From CBDFLA01 sp965248915 (lineage in GTDB: Bacteria; Pseudomonadota; Alphaproteobacteria; M2410): a stretch of 64,000 nt of DNA. The notes beneath the pieces were generated by a model, which searched no databases, had not been told where the DNA came from, and saw nothing but the letters and a program-made list of their open reading frames with translations. The DNA lies in assembly GCA_965248915.1 (NCBI GenBank), contig OZ252216.1, positions 1,488,001 to 1,552,000 on the forward strand, given 5' to 3'. This document shows, one piece after another, positions 53,034 through 62,257 of the stretch. Numbering within the stretch: the first letter of the stretch is position 1; each line of letters begins with the position of its first letter. Both the position numbers and the translations under genes were made by a program.

Positions 53034-56000
53034 CTAATTGACCACCTCAAGTGGTTCCGACGGGACATCTTCTGAACTCGGCGATTTGAGATCTTCGAGT
53101 TTTTCGACCGGCACCCTATGCGCTTCTTGTGAACCTCTGGGCTGGAAAACTCGGCGCAAGAAGCCTGGCGCCAATCCCGACAGCGGATTGACAAAGACGG
53201 TCGGCCCGTCTGTTGGGCCAGCGATCCCATAAGTGAATGCAAATACACCTTCCCCTTCTCGAGACACCAAGATGGGACCGAAGATCGGCATTTTCCCAAG
53301 CGCAGAATTGATGCCGTATGAAGGCACGATCGTTCCTTGTAGATCCGTTTCATTGGTACCCTGGTCAAAGGTGCCAAAGAGCGTAAGACCCAAAGATGGC
53401 CCAGATGCGGAAGCATCTGAGATACCAATGACGCCTTCTTCATCCACCCAGAACGGTGCGTCGAGTGAATCAAACTGTATACCTTCGCCCTGAAGCAAGC
53501 TTCCCATGCCTTGGAAGGACGCCACCGTCAGCAGCCTGGCCAGGATCGGCGCTTGGACCACCTTAAAGTCATCTATACGCAGATAGCCCTCTGCGGAGCT
53601 TTCTGTTTCCAAACTACGAAACCGAACTCGGCTATCCTCCAGCGCCGCCAAAACCGCTTTGTCTTCCTCGGTAGTTTCCGTCTCGGCTCGACTTTGGGAG
53701 GAACCCTCTTGTTGTGCCAATGCATAATTGTTGAAGTACTCAGCCATTGTCGGCGGAGCCTTCGTCTTGTCCTGGCGCATGGGTTGATCGTTCAGCTCCA
53801 TCTTCAAGGAGAAATTGCCGCCCTTAACCTGATCAACGCCCGTTATCCCCTGAATGATCCGACCGCCATCTGATGCCGTAACGACCAGATGCCGATTGGA
53901 CTGCCCTCCTGGCGTAATAGCTGCATAGACCTCTCCGTCATCTTCAAATCGACCGGTCACATTCAGTTCTGTGAATTTCTCGCCGCTGTTGGCCACATCC
54001 AGTTTGACTTGATGGAGTGCAACCCCACCTCGGAGATAGAGGTCCGCGACTTCACCCTTCAAATTCCAAGCCGAAGGCTCTGTCTCTGTTTCTACTTCCT
54101 CCGCCTTTGGCTGCCCGCCAAGATCAGCCATCATATTAGACATGAACGGAGACACATTGAGGTATTCGCCCAAGATCGAAACATTGAGTTCACCATCAGG
54201 ACCTCTGTCTGAATGAAACTCAACATCCATCAAATCATCAATCCAGATACGCTCGAATGCGGCCTTCTCCAATCGACCGGTTGAAGCGAGTCTCAGTGAA
54301 CCGTTGATACCTAGGCGGTCCCCACCCATAACGAAGTTCTTCAGGTTTAGGTCACCATCCTCGCCGAAGGTCACTCGCATCTTTGCGTTGCTTGCTTCCC
54401 CTTCAGGTTTTTCAAAATCAATACTTTCCACAACAATTGTTGCGGCTGTCAGGTCCGCACTCAAGTCGATAGAGCTAATATTCGGGCCCCGTCCTCGCGC
54501 TTCCAATATGACGGGAACTTCGCCCGTCATAGAGCCACCGGTGCTAAGGCCCCATTTTTCTTGCGCGGTATCGTTGAACAAGGTCGTGAGGTGAAATACA
54601 GATGAATCACCTTCTCCCGCGTTGAAATCCTCAGTCCAAATGAGAGCGGTCTCAATGCCGGCAACTTCAATATTGCCATGCCCCTTCAGACCATCAAGAT
54701 TGATATCCAATGTCAGCTCGCCACCATCGACCCCAAGATCGCCAATCAAGTTTGGAAAGACCAGTTGTTTGATCTGGCCGGTCGCCTTGAAACCAATCCG
54801 GTCTCTGGGAACATGCCGTAATAAAGGTATCGAAAACCACAAGTCTGCCTCGCCGACGCCGCCAATGTCAGACGGTTTAACCCCAAACCGCTTGAGATAG
54901 CCCAACGGTTCGTGATCAACGAGAGTTAGTATGTCTTCTGTACGTCCGTCGAGTGTTGCCGCGATGAGAATCGGTGATCCGCGAACATGAAGCTCTTCAA
55001 TCGACACCGTTGAACCTGCGGCAACCTTGATTGGCTCTTTCACCTCGTCTACGACACGGCCATTTCTTAGAGTGAGATCAAAGGTTTCGACCGTGAGCTT
55101 CACATCAGCCGCCGCATCAATCATGCGTGGCATGCCTCCAAGGTAAGACACACTTGCGTCCGCAATAGAGAAATCCAAATTGATGTATTCTGCACCAATG
55201 GGTTTTTGAGCAAGAACCCCCGGAGGCGCATTGATTGTCAAAATACCCTTCGGCAGCACACCGCCTTCAATGTTCTGGGTAACCCAATCGCGCGCGCCAA
55301 GCGCTAAGTTCTTAGGCCACAATATGTCGATCTTCTCGACCGGGATATTGCTGAAGGAGCCGCTCGCGATCACGGCGGGCGCCCCAATAGAATCGTACAC
55401 ATCACCGCTCAATTGCACATGACCCTCCCCAATCTGAATGAAGAGTTCTTCAATTCGCGCCCATCGTTCAACGAGATCGACAACACCCTCCATTCGAAGG
55501 TCATCAAAGGCCACCACGTGCTTCATGTGGCGGGGAATATCGAAAGAAAGATCTTGGCCCGAGAGATCAAATCGGAAGGAACTAAGCTGGAGCCGCTCCT
55601 CGGTCTCGAATGTAACTTTTGCTGAACCGATGAGGGTTGCGCGGTTTTCGCCAGCAACATAGTGCAGACGTCGAATATCGAACCATTGCCGCTCTCCGTC
55701 ATAGGTCGCCGAGAACGCCCCATAATCGACCGGAATGGTCTCTTCGCCCAATTCCTCAATTCGCATAGATCCTTGACCCACACCCAGTTCGAACTCGGCT
55801 GCTCTCAATTCTCCTTCATTGTCGATTTGTATCTTGGCTTTCCCGCTAACCGGTATCTGAAAATCACCTAAAGCCTCAAAGAAGGTCGATTTTGCGGCAA
55901 AGCTCGACAAAGTGACATCGGTGAACTCGAGTGCGGTGTAAATCCAGTCTGTCTCCGAGTCGTAGTCGCCCTGCATAGCGACACTAACCTCTTCCATCCC

Positions 56001-56690
56001 AACTTTTACATCGCCTCGCATGTCCCAAGCGATGCCGCTCTCGCCACGCGACAGCGACACCACCGCTTTCGGCGCCACCCACAAAGACCCAGATTGCTGA
56101 TCCAGCAATTCAATCTTGGCATCGCTAATCGTGAACGTTTCAAGAGCCGACATCGGCCCACTGCTTTCAGCATCTTCTGACAGGAGGTCGGTAAGAACAT
56201 TAAAAGCCCGGTCAACCTGCTTGTCTTTTGCTACACTGGGTGACTGAAAGGTATCTGCTTCTTGTCCAAAACCTAGTTCGAAATTGCCATCGTGAGTTCT
56301 AACGATGGTGGCGGACGGGCCAAAAATTTCCACGCGAGATGGTGTTATACGCCCTTGCAAAAGTGCACTCACCGCCAGATCAATTTCGACCTGTGGGATA
56401 TGGCCGATTAACGTGCCGTGTGAATCAAACAGATCCACACCGACAACCCGGAAGTGAGCCGATCGATCATCCTCCGACCATGCCACCACCGCATCTTGAA
56501 TTTTCACATCCAAGTTGGCATAGGCTTGACTTAGGGTTTTTTCGATTTGAGGCGTGAAGCGGCCAAAGGACACCGGACCCTTGGACAATTGCCACATGAA
56601 GAACCCGAGCAGCACCACCACGACCGCGATGAGGCCCGCCACGACTTCCATCGCATGCTTCACACTCACTCTAAGTGACGATCTAACCAA
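53034..56690 (-). CDS. Large AsmA-like envelope protein (DUF3971/YhdP-like)
   Basis: A 1218-residue protein with one N-terminal membrane helix (about 13-35) and a long periplasmic beta-rich body. The stretch around 370-640 (HMKHVVAFDDLRMEGVVDLV, LALGARDWVTQNIEGGVLPK) fits DUF3971, and the C-terminal GSLLQGEGIQFDSLDAPFWV and GTIVPSYGINSALGKMPIFG are the AsmA-like C-domain. Proteins of this type are thought to bridge the periplasm and move phospholipids to the outer membrane. It is convergent with tyrS, 15 bases apart. Confidence 0.88.
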   Translation of the reverse strand: MVRSSLRVSVKHAMEVVAGLIAVVVVLLGFFMWQLSKGPVSFGRFTPQIEKTLSQAYANLDVKIQDAVVAWSEDDRSAHFRVVGVDLFDSHGTLIGHIPQVEIDLAVSALLQGRITPSRVEIFGPSATIVRTHDGNFELGFGQEADTFQSPSVAKDKQVDRAFNVLTDLLSEDAESSGPMSALETFTISDAKIELLDQQSGSLWVAPKAVVSLSRGESGIAWDMRGDVKVGMEEVSVAMQGDYDSETDWIYTALEFTDVTLSSFAAKSTFFEALGDFQIPVSGKAKIQIDNEGELRAAEFELGVGQGSMRIEELGEETIPVDYGAFSATYDGERQWFDIRRLHYVAGENRATLIGSAKVTFETEERLQLSSFRFDLSGQDLSFDIPRHMKHVVAFDDLRMEGVVDLVERWARIEELFIQIGEGHVQLSGDVYDSIGAPAVIASGSFSNIPVEKIDILWPKNLALGARDWVTQNIEGGVLPKGILTINAPPGVLAQKPIGAEYINLDFSIADASVSYLGGMPRMIDAAADVKLTVETFDLTLRNGRVVDEVKEPIKVAAGSTVSIEELHVRGSPILIAATLDGRTEDILTLVDHEPLGYLKRFGVKPSDIGGVGEADLWFSIPLLRHVPRDRIGFKATGQIKQLVFPNLIGDLGVDGGELTLDINLDGLKGHGNIEVAGIETALIWTEDFNAGEGDSSVFHLTTLFNDTAQEKWGLSTGGSMTGEVPVILEARGRGPNISSIDLSADLTAATIVVESIDFEKPEGEASNAKMRVTFGEDGDLNLKNFVMGGDRLGINGSLRLASTGRLEKAAFERIWIDDLMDVEFHSDRGPDGELNVSILGEYLNVSPFMSNMMADLGGQPKAEEVETETEPSAWNLKGEVADLYLRGGVALHQVKLDVANSGEKFTELNVTGRFEDDGEVYAAITPGGQSNRHLVVTASDGGRIIQGITGVDQVKGGNFSLKMELNDQPMRQDKTKAPPTMAEYFNNYALAQQEGSSQSRAETETTEEDKAVLAALEDSRVRFRSLETESSAEGYLRIDDFKVVQAPILARLLTVASFQGMGSLLQGEGIQFDSLDAPFWVDEEGVIGISDASASGPSLGLTLFGTFDQGTNETDLQGTIVPSYGINSALGKMPIFGPILVSREGEGVFAFTYGIAGPTDGPTVFVNPLSGLAPGFLRRVFQPRGSQEAHRVPVEKLEDLKSPSSEDVPSEPLEVVN

Positions 56691-57105
56691 GTGCCCTCTT
56701 CCACGGTCTTACAACCTTGTCCTTCGACAAGTTCGGCTGACAATACCCCGATTTCAATTTGCCCCAGCTCCGTCAATAGTTCTGTCTATTTGCGACAAAC
56801 TCATCGGCCTGATGAAGCGCTGACAGAAATTGGCTGAGGCGCTAGCCTACCCAAAACCATGCTAAATTTAACACCTTGATGTTTCAACATAATTTCAAGC
56901 TATTGCCGAATCCTTGAAACGAATTTTAGGAAAGGCTATTGCCTCCTTTCTCAACGGACTCCGGCAAGGCTCAAGTGAGGCTTTCTGATCACTCAATAGT
57001 GGCAGATAAGAGACTAAATCGAGGCAAGGTCCGCCGCGTTAATGGTTAAGCTCACCACGTGGCTCCAGACCATGACAAATCGTTAATGATCGCAAAGGAG
57101 GGTAC
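56691..57105. other. Noncoding stretch between the large AsmA-like gene and bcp
   Basis: These 415 bases separate divergent genes. They hold a 6-bp-stem hairpin at 56716-56731 and end with an excellent AGGAGGG ribosome binding site for bcp. TTAA-containing words (GTTAATGGTTAAG near 57038) recall CtrA boxes but the spacing is wrong. No gene was seen. Confidence 0.55.
56716..56731. repeat. Short hairpin CTTGTC-CTTC-GACAAG, possible REP-like unit
   Basis: A perfect 6-bp stem around a CTTC loop lies 26 bases upstream of the AsmA-like start codon. The TCCTTCGACAAG core resembles, from memory, short extragenic palindromes common in some Alphaproteobacteria. I found no second intergenic copy in this window, so a repeat family is not shown here. 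Confidence 0.35.
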
Positions 57106-57588
57106 ATGACCAAACGACTTGAAGAAGGCGACAAGGCTCCCCCATTCAAAATGTCGACCGATGGCGGAGACGTCGTCTCGCTGAAGGACTACAAAGGCCA
57201 GAGTCTCGTCATGTTTTTCTACCCGCGCGACGACACACCCGGCTGTACTAAGGAGAACATTGGCTTTACGGAAAAGCTGACAGCTTTTAGACGGGCCGGC
57301 GCAGAGGTTATCGGTGTCTCAAAAGATACGGTCGAGAAACACGGAAAATTCAGGACCAAGCATAGTCTCAAAGTCATTCTGGCTTCAGATGCAGAGACTG
57401 ACGTCATCGAGCGCTATGGGTCCTGGGTCGAAAAGAACATGTACGGCAAGAAGAAAATGGGCATCGAACGGTCTACTTTCCTCATTGATGGAAAAGGTGT
57501 GATCAGAAAGGTCTGGCGTAAAGTGAAGGTTGCAGATCATGTCGAAGAAGTTCTAGACGCTGCAAAAGCCCTCAAGAAAAGCGGATAA
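57106..57588 (+). CDS. bcp: Thioredoxin-dependent peroxiredoxin, BCP family, 1-Cys form
   Basis: Reduces hydroperoxides in the cytoplasm. The 160 residues carry the peroxidatic Cys47 in YPRDDTPGCTKEN and the conserved Arg in GIERSTFLID. The resolving Cys that many BCPs have five residues later is replaced (NIGF), and no other cysteine occurs in the whole protein, so it must use an external thiol. It shares a short three-base gap with the DUF455 gene behind it and has a strong AGGAGGG site. Confidence 0.94.
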   Translation: MTKRLEEGDKAPPFKMSTDGGDVVSLKDYKGQSLVMFFYPRDDTPGCTKENIGFTEKLTAFRRAGAEVIGVSKDTVEKHGKFRTKHSLKVILASDAETDVIERYGSWVEKNMYGKKKMGIERSTFLIDGKGVIRKVWRKVKVADHVEEVLDAAKALKKSG

Positions 57589-57590
57589 TC

Positions 57591-58433
57591 GTGGAAACCA
57601 TCGCCACCCAGGCACCCCCTCCGCAAACGCTGGAGGTCTCTTGCCTCGCCGTCCTGAAGGAAGAAGACACTCGGGCGAAGGCAGATCTTGCCATACGCGC
57701 TTATGAGAACTGGCAATCAGGTGCAATCAAAGGAGATTTCGATCAACCCTTCGATTTGCCAGATCGCCCGGGGAGGCCTGCGGCTCCAGAGCTACGGGAC
57801 CCTCATGACATGCCCAAACGTCGCCTCGGGAGCGAAGCTGGCAGAAGGGCTCTCATCCATGCGCTCGCCCATATCGAACTCAACGCCATCGATCTAGCCG
57901 TTGATATGGCCGCTCGATTTTACGCTGAGTGTTCAGGTATGGGGTTTGACGCACCCACATTTGTAGGGGATTGGTTGAGAATTGCATCCGAGGAAGCATC
58001 ACATTTCGTATTGTTAGATGACCGATTGAAGGCCCTAGGCTCATTCTACGGTCAAATGCCGGCTCACGACGGCTTATGGGAGGCAGCAATCGCCACAAAA
58101 GACGATTGGGCCGCCCGTCTAGCCATTGTTCCGATGGTCCTAGAAGCTCGAGGACTCGATGTCAGTCCTAACACCATTAAATTGCTTCGAAAGGCCGGAG
58201 ATGCGACCACCGCAAACATCCTTCAGCGCATTTACGAAGACGAAATTGGCCATGTTGAGGTCGGCACCACCTGGTTCAAGCGTATTTGCAGCGCGAAAAA
58301 CGTTGATGAGGTAACGTGTTACCACGATCTCATCCACAAGCACTTCAAAGGATCCTTGAAGCCACCTTTTAACGATGAAGCCCGCTTAAAAGCAGGACTT
58401 TTACCTAACTTTTACCGTCCCCTGGCAAAGTAG
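57591..58433 (+). CDS. DUF455 ferritin-like protein
   Basis: A 280-residue member of the ferritin-like DUF455 family. The helical bundle carries candidate di-iron ligands: AHIELNAIDLA, SEEASHFVLL, EARGLDV and EDEIGHVEVGT, with Glu and ExxH spacing as in di-iron carboxylate enzymes. PKRRLGSEAGRRALIHALAH is the family signature. Catalytic role unknown; a hydroxylase activity similar to MiaE has been suggested for related folds. The start is GTG at 57591, two bases after the bcp stop, implying coupling with bcp. Confidence 0.85.
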   Translation: METIATQAPPPQTLEVSCLAVLKEEDTRAKADLAIRAYENWQSGAIKGDFDQPFDLPDRPGRPAAPELRDPHDMPKRRLGSEAGRRALIHALAHIELNAIDLAVDMAARFYAECSGMGFDAPTFVGDWLRIASEEASHFVLLDDRLKALGSFYGQMPAHDGLWEAAIATKDDWAARLAIVPMVLEARGLDVSPNTIKLLRKAGDATTANILQRIYEDEIGHVEVGTTWFKRICSAKNVDEVTCYHDLIHKHFKGSLKPPFNDEARLKAGLLPNFYRPLAK

Positions 58434-58489
58434 AACTCACAATCGGTAACCCTAATCTGGGATTAATTGCGCCGAAAGGATGGAAGTAC

Positions 58490-59926
58490 TTGAAATTTGC
58501 AGCAAAATTCGGTGGAATGGCTCAGGGTGTTGGGCAGTTGGATCAGAGACTACATGATCAAGGGAAGCGTCGAATGACCACAGGACCTGTGGCCAGAGTT
58601 AGATCATTACTTGCGCGTCTTTTTCCGGAAAGACAGTTCTATCATCGTAGCCACGGTGAAGTGCGCTTCATTTCGCTCTCTGCACGAAATCAAATTGGCC
58701 TTGTCGCGGTATCCCTCGCCTTTTTGGGCTGGGTCGCGTTCGCGTCGGTGAATGTGGTCTTTAAAGACCAAATCATCACGATCAAGGAACGCAAGCTCAA
58801 AGCCATGCGGGCGGAATACGAAGTTCAAATGTCTGACATGCAATCAGCCTATGATGAACTCAACTCTCTCTTGAGCCTTGCCCAGGAACGATTTGAGGAA
58901 ACCACCACAGAGCTCGAAGCCAAACATGGCCAACTAGAGTCCTTTGTCGTTCGACAAGCATCTATCCAAGGCAATTTTGACGAATTGCGTCAGCGTCTTC
59001 AGCAAAAAGCCATGAAAGGCGCCGATGAAAAGCCTGAGAGTTCAGTTCTCATGCAGGCAACCAATCTTGAGCCCGCCAAACGCGTCTCGCGCATGGGGCC
59101 TGTGGATGAAGACACCAACCTCACTTACATGAGCCAGGTTATGCGCGCCGTTTCCACTGGCCGCATCCAGCTCCACCGCAATACAGCGAAGGTGAGCGAC
59201 AAAGTCTCAAAGCTCGACAACCGTCTGGCTCTTCTCAATCGGTCTCGCAGCGAACAGCTGGCCGGCTTAGAAGAGCGCGCTACCAGAGCCATTGAACAAT
59301 ACGAAGCCATCATCCAACAAACCGGCCTCGACATCGACGAAGTGACCGAGAATTTCAAACCACAACACACCTCAATTGGCGGACCATTCATTTCGCTCGA
59401 GGATTATGATGGTGACTACTCGGAACTCGCGATCGATGAGTACCAACGCCAAATTCACCGGATCGACGAGAAGCTCGCCCGCTTGGACAGCTTAGGTTCA
59501 GCCCTTACGAGCATTCCCCTCGCCCTTCCCACAGACAGTAACTTGAGGCTTTCGAGCCGATTTGGCCCTCGGCGCGATCCATATACGCGCAGAGCGGCCT
59601 TCCACGCCGGCTTGGATGTCGCCGGCCCAAGACGTTCAGACATTCACGCGACAGCCGCCGGCAAAGTTGTCCATGCAGGTCGCCGTGGTCCTTACGGGTG
59701 GATGGTCGAGATCGACCACGGCCACGGATTTAAGACTCGTTACGGTCATCTTTACAAAATCAAAGTAAAGAAAGGCGATACTGTCGACTTCGGTCAGGTG
59801 GTTGGATTGCTGGGTTCCAGCGGGCGCTCCACGGGACCTCACGTTCACTACGAAATCTGGTTCGAAGGAAAAGTTCGCGATCCGGATAAGTTCATAAAGG
59901 CAGGTCGCCATGTTCTCAAAAGCTAA
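58490..59926 (+). CDS. M23 family metallopeptidase, membrane anchored with coiled coil
   Basis: A zinc endopeptidase of the LytM/M23 type that cleaves peptidoglycan crosslinks, or acts as an amidase activator. Numbered from the TTG at 58490, it has one membrane helix near 72-92, a long coiled coil near 95-180 and further helices, and the M23 domain near 350-460. The metal ligands His372, Asp376 and His453, and the catalytic His420 and His451, are all present, so it should be active. ATG at 58574, behind AGGGAAG, is an equally good start and would remove 28 residues. Its 3' end overlaps the bactofilin gene by 17 bases. Confidence 0.9.
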   Translation: MKFAAKFGGMAQGVGQLDQRLHDQGKRRMTTGPVARVRSLLARLFPERQFYHRSHGEVRFISLSARNQIGLVAVSLAFLGWVAFASVNVVFKDQIITIKERKLKAMRAEYEVQMSDMQSAYDELNSLLSLAQERFEETTTELEAKHGQLESFVVRQASIQGNFDELRQRLQQKAMKGADEKPESSVLMQATNLEPAKRVSRMGPVDEDTNLTYMSQVMRAVSTGRIQLHRNTAKVSDKVSKLDNRLALLNRSRSEQLAGLEERATRAIEQYEAIIQQTGLDIDEVTENFKPQHTSIGGPFISLEDYDGDYSELAIDEYQRQIHRIDEKLARLDSLGSALTSIPLALPTDSNLRLSSRFGPRRDPYTRRAAFHAGLDVAGPRRSDIHATAAGKVVHAGRRGPYGWMVEIDHGHGFKTRYGHLYKIKVKKGDTVDFGQVVGLLGSSGRSTGPHVHYEIWFEGKVRDPDKFIKAGRHVLKS

Positions 59927-60515
59927 AGACGCACCAGAAAAACCGAAAATGAAGACCCAATCTCAACCGCAACAAACGAGGCGTAACGTGAAATCCGCTC
60001 CTTCGATTATTAGCGCCGACATGACCGTGAACGGAACGCTCACGGCAACAGGCGACATTCAGGTCGACGGTACAGTAGAGGGCGATATCTCTAGCGCCTC
60101 ACTGACCATCGGTGAAAAAGCAACCGTACATGGCGAAGTCATATCGGAAGATGTTGTGATCCGAGGACGGGTCATTGGCAGCGTTCGCGCAAATCGCGTC
60201 CAGCTCTCCTCTTCCAGCCATGTCGAAGGCGACATTTATCATCAGGCCTTGGCCGTCGAAACGGGCGCCTTCTTTGAAGGCAACTGCCGTCACTCGGACA
60301 ATCCAATGGCTGAATCAGGTGGCGGCGGACGCGGATCCCGCAAAGTTGCTACCAATCCACTCGAGCAAGGCGGCAAGCCTGCGATGGCTCACGAGAGCGG
60401 CGCCAAAAGCCCGCCCCGACCGGCCCGCAATGGTGGCGGCGGCCGCGCTCCAGTCGAAGCTCAGTCAGCGTTGCAACGCTTGACCGGCTCAAGTGGACGC
60501 AAGGGCCAAGACTAA
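59910..60515 (+). CDS. Bactofilin (polymer-forming cytoskeletal protein)
   Basis: Bactofilins polymerise without nucleotide into filaments that place cell-wall enzymes. The 201 residues contain the beta-helical bactofilin core at about 33-130 with the repeating hydrophobic-glycine pattern (NGTLTATGDIQVDGTVEGDI, VIRGRVIGSVRANRV), flanked by a basic, Gln-rich N-tail and a Gly/Pro/Arg-rich C-tail. The start overlaps the M23 gene, which fits the known M23-bactofilin partnership. A strong terminator follows. Confidence 0.93.
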   Translation: MFSKAKDAPEKPKMKTQSQPQQTRRNVKSAPSIISADMTVNGTLTATGDIQVDGTVEGDISSASLTIGEKATVHGEVISEDVVIRGRVIGSVRANRVQLSSSSHVEGDIYHQALAVETGAFFEGNCRHSDNPMAESGGGGRGSRKVATNPLEQGGKPAMAHESGAKSPPRPARNGGGGRAPVEAQSALQRLTGSSGRKGQD

Positions 60516-60539
60516 GAACACGACAATCTCAAGATTTAA

Positions 60540-60574
60540 CCCCCTTGGGCCTTGGCCCTAGGGGGTTTTTCTTT
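60540..60574 (+). terminator. Rho-independent terminator after bactofilin 1
   Basis: A 12-position stem (CCCCCT-t-GGGCC against GGCCC-t-AGGGGG) with a TT loop is followed by TTTTTCTTT. It is one of the strongest terminators in the window and separates the two bactofilin genes into different transcripts or allows graded readthrough. Confidence 0.93.
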
Positions 60575-60610
60575 GCTCAATCACAACAATTGATCCAGCG
60601 ACTTTTACTG

Positions 60611-60622
60611 AATCCTAGGATT
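60611..60622. promoter_or_regulatory. 12-bp palindrome upstream of bactofilin 2
   Basis: AATCCTAGGATT is a perfect palindrome 12 bases upstream of the first possible start of the second bactofilin gene, just after the terminator of the first. With the preceding G it includes GAATC, a GANTC site of the CcrM methylase of Alphaproteobacteria. A regulatory role is inference. Confidence 0.3.
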
Positions 60623-60633
60623 AACAAGATAGC

Positions 60634-61203
60634 TTGGCGATGAAATTCATTCGATCATCAAAAGGCCTCGACATGTTGAAAAAGACCCCTGAAGCATCTG
60701 ATCTGCAAGCCAGAGCGCCAAAAGGCGTACCCCCACGTGAAGCCATTGTCAGTGCCGGCATGAAAATCACGGGCACAATTCACTCCGTCACCGATGTGCG
60801 CATCGAAGGGGAATTGGATGGTGACGTGCTTGCAGCGACGCTGACCGTTGCTGAAGGTGCAACCGTCAACGGTGAAGTGGTTGCTGAAACTGTCGTCGTT
60901 GAGGGCAGCGTTACCGGCACAGTCCGGACGAACAATGCCTACCTCGCAGCCACAGGTCATGTGAGCGGTGACGTCTACTTCCGTGATCTCACAGTTGATC
61001 AAGGCGCGAAGGTCAATGCCGTATGCGAATGCAAAGAGAACCCAATTTCTGATTTTGTAGCGGGTTCAGTGGCCGAAGGTAAACTTGGCAAATCTGACCG
61101 TTCTGTCGGTGATGTCGACGCCAACGACGAGACCGTTTCAAAAATTGAGAAGAATGAAGAATCAGTCGACAAAGGCAACGAAAAGAAAGTCGCGACCGCC
61201 TAA
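60634..61203 (+). CDS. Second bactofilin
   Basis: A 189-residue bactofilin paralogue with the core at about 40-135 (SAGMKITGTIHSVTDVRIEG, VNGEVVAETVVVEGSVTGTV, GHVSGDVYFRDLTVDQGAKV) and an acidic, Lys/Glu/Asp-rich C-tail quite unlike the Gly/Arg-rich tail of its neighbour. Starts are uncertain: TTG at 60634, ATG at 60640, or ATG at 60673 (MLKKTPEASD), the last with AAAGG at suitable distance. A terminator follows the stop. Confidence 0.9.
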   Translation: MAMKFIRSSKGLDMLKKTPEASDLQARAPKGVPPREAIVSAGMKITGTIHSVTDVRIEGELDGDVLAATLTVAEGATVNGEVVAETVVVEGSVTGTVRTNNAYLAATGHVSGDVYFRDLTVDQGAKVNAVCECKENPISDFVAGSVAEGKLGKSDRSVGDVDANDETVSKIEKNEESVDKGNEKKVATA

Positions 61204-61229
61204 GGAAAAAACATTCAAGCAAAGTTTTG

Positions 61230-61254
61230 GGTCGACCCTTGAGGTCGGCCTTTT
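61230..61254 (+). terminator. Rho-independent terminator after bactofilin 2
   Basis: An 8-bp stem, GGTCGACC against GGTCGGCC with one G-U pair, encloses a 5-base loop and is followed by TTTTCTATTT. It ends just where the convergent EamA gene begins its stop codon. Confidence 0.85.
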
Positions 61255-62169
61255 CTATTTCAGAACCAAAATGAGAATGCCGCTCGCTACCAAAGCAACA
61301 CCGATAAGGTCAAGTGCGCCCGGGCGTTCTTTGAAGAACCCTCTCGCGACAATCAGCGCGAAGAGAAGTTCAACTTGCCCAAGCGCTTTCACATATGCCG
61401 CTTTTTGAATGGTGAAGGCTGTAAACCACCCGGCAGACCCAATGGCGCTCGTCAAACCAATGAACAAGCTCAACCGCCACTCACGAAACATCGCCAAAAC
61501 AGATTGTCGTCCCCGCCAGATGAAGTATGGCGTCATAACCATGATCTGTAAGATAATGGTAGAGATCAGTGTGAAGAGCCCATGTACCATAAAGTCTCCC
61601 TCCCCAAGCGAAAGACTGGCGGTACGAATGGCAAGGGATGTAATGGCAAACAAAACGCCAGATCCGATCCCTAGTGACATTGAGGGATTGAAGACCCAGT
61701 CCCACAACCGAATGTTTCCACGATCCATGTGAGAGACATTCATCACCACAATCCCAATGGAACTCACAACGATTGCAAGCCAACCCATGGCCCCGATCGC
61801 TTCGGCAAACAGAGTCACCCCAAGGAGCGCTGTCAAAAACGTCTCTGACCGCACATACGTGACACCAATCGCAAAATTTCGAAGGCTGAACAGTCGAATC
61901 ATCAAGATGGTGGCGGCGATTTGCGAAAGACCTGCAATCACTACAAACGCCCAGAAGACGACATTCCCTTCTGGCACATCAACGGCACTCGTTCTCAAAA
62001 ATACAAACAGTGCTAATCCGACGAATGGCAGGCCGTAGAGATACCGGATGAACGTCACCGTGACCACATCCAGACGCCCAGCAAGGTGCTTTTGACCTGC
62101 GGTCCGAAAAGTCTGTGCAATGACCGCCATGAGGGTCAACCAGATCCATGTCGTCTCACTAGGTTGCAC
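61255..62169 (-). CDS. EamA/DMT family transporter
   Basis: An inner-membrane transporter of 304 residues with ten predicted membrane segments in two EamA halves (for example GLALFVFLRTS, VVIAGLSQIAATILMIRLFS and, at the end, LDLIGVALVASGILILVLK). Family members export amino acids, metabolites or drugs; the substrate here is unknown. The start is a GTG at 62169. It diverges from the DUF3604 gene with 88 bases between the starts. Confidence 0.88.
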   Translation of the reverse strand: MQPSETTWIWLTLMAVIAQTFRTAGQKHLAGRLDVVTVTFIRYLYGLPFVGLALFVFLRTSAVDVPEGNVVFWAFVVIAGLSQIAATILMIRLFSLRNFAIGVTYVRSETFLTALLGVTLFAEAIGAMGWLAIVVSSIGIVVMNVSHMDRGNIRLWDWVFNPSMSLGIGSGVLFAITSLAIRTASLSLGEGDFMVHGLFTLISTIILQIMVMTPYFIWRGRQSVLAMFREWRLSLFIGLTSAIGSAGWFTAFTIQKAAYVKALGQVELLFALIVARGFFKERPGALDLIGVALVASGILILVLK

Positions 62170-62257
62170 GCAGAAATCCTCAAATTGACCACAAGAGACA
62201 TTTGCGGCAGTTTGGCGCTAACAACAAGACAAATAGTCTGGATAAGGAAACGAACCC

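Noticed and set aside
57030..57045. CtrA box upstream of bcp
   Set aside because: Two TTAA words are present, but the spacing is three bases rather than seven.
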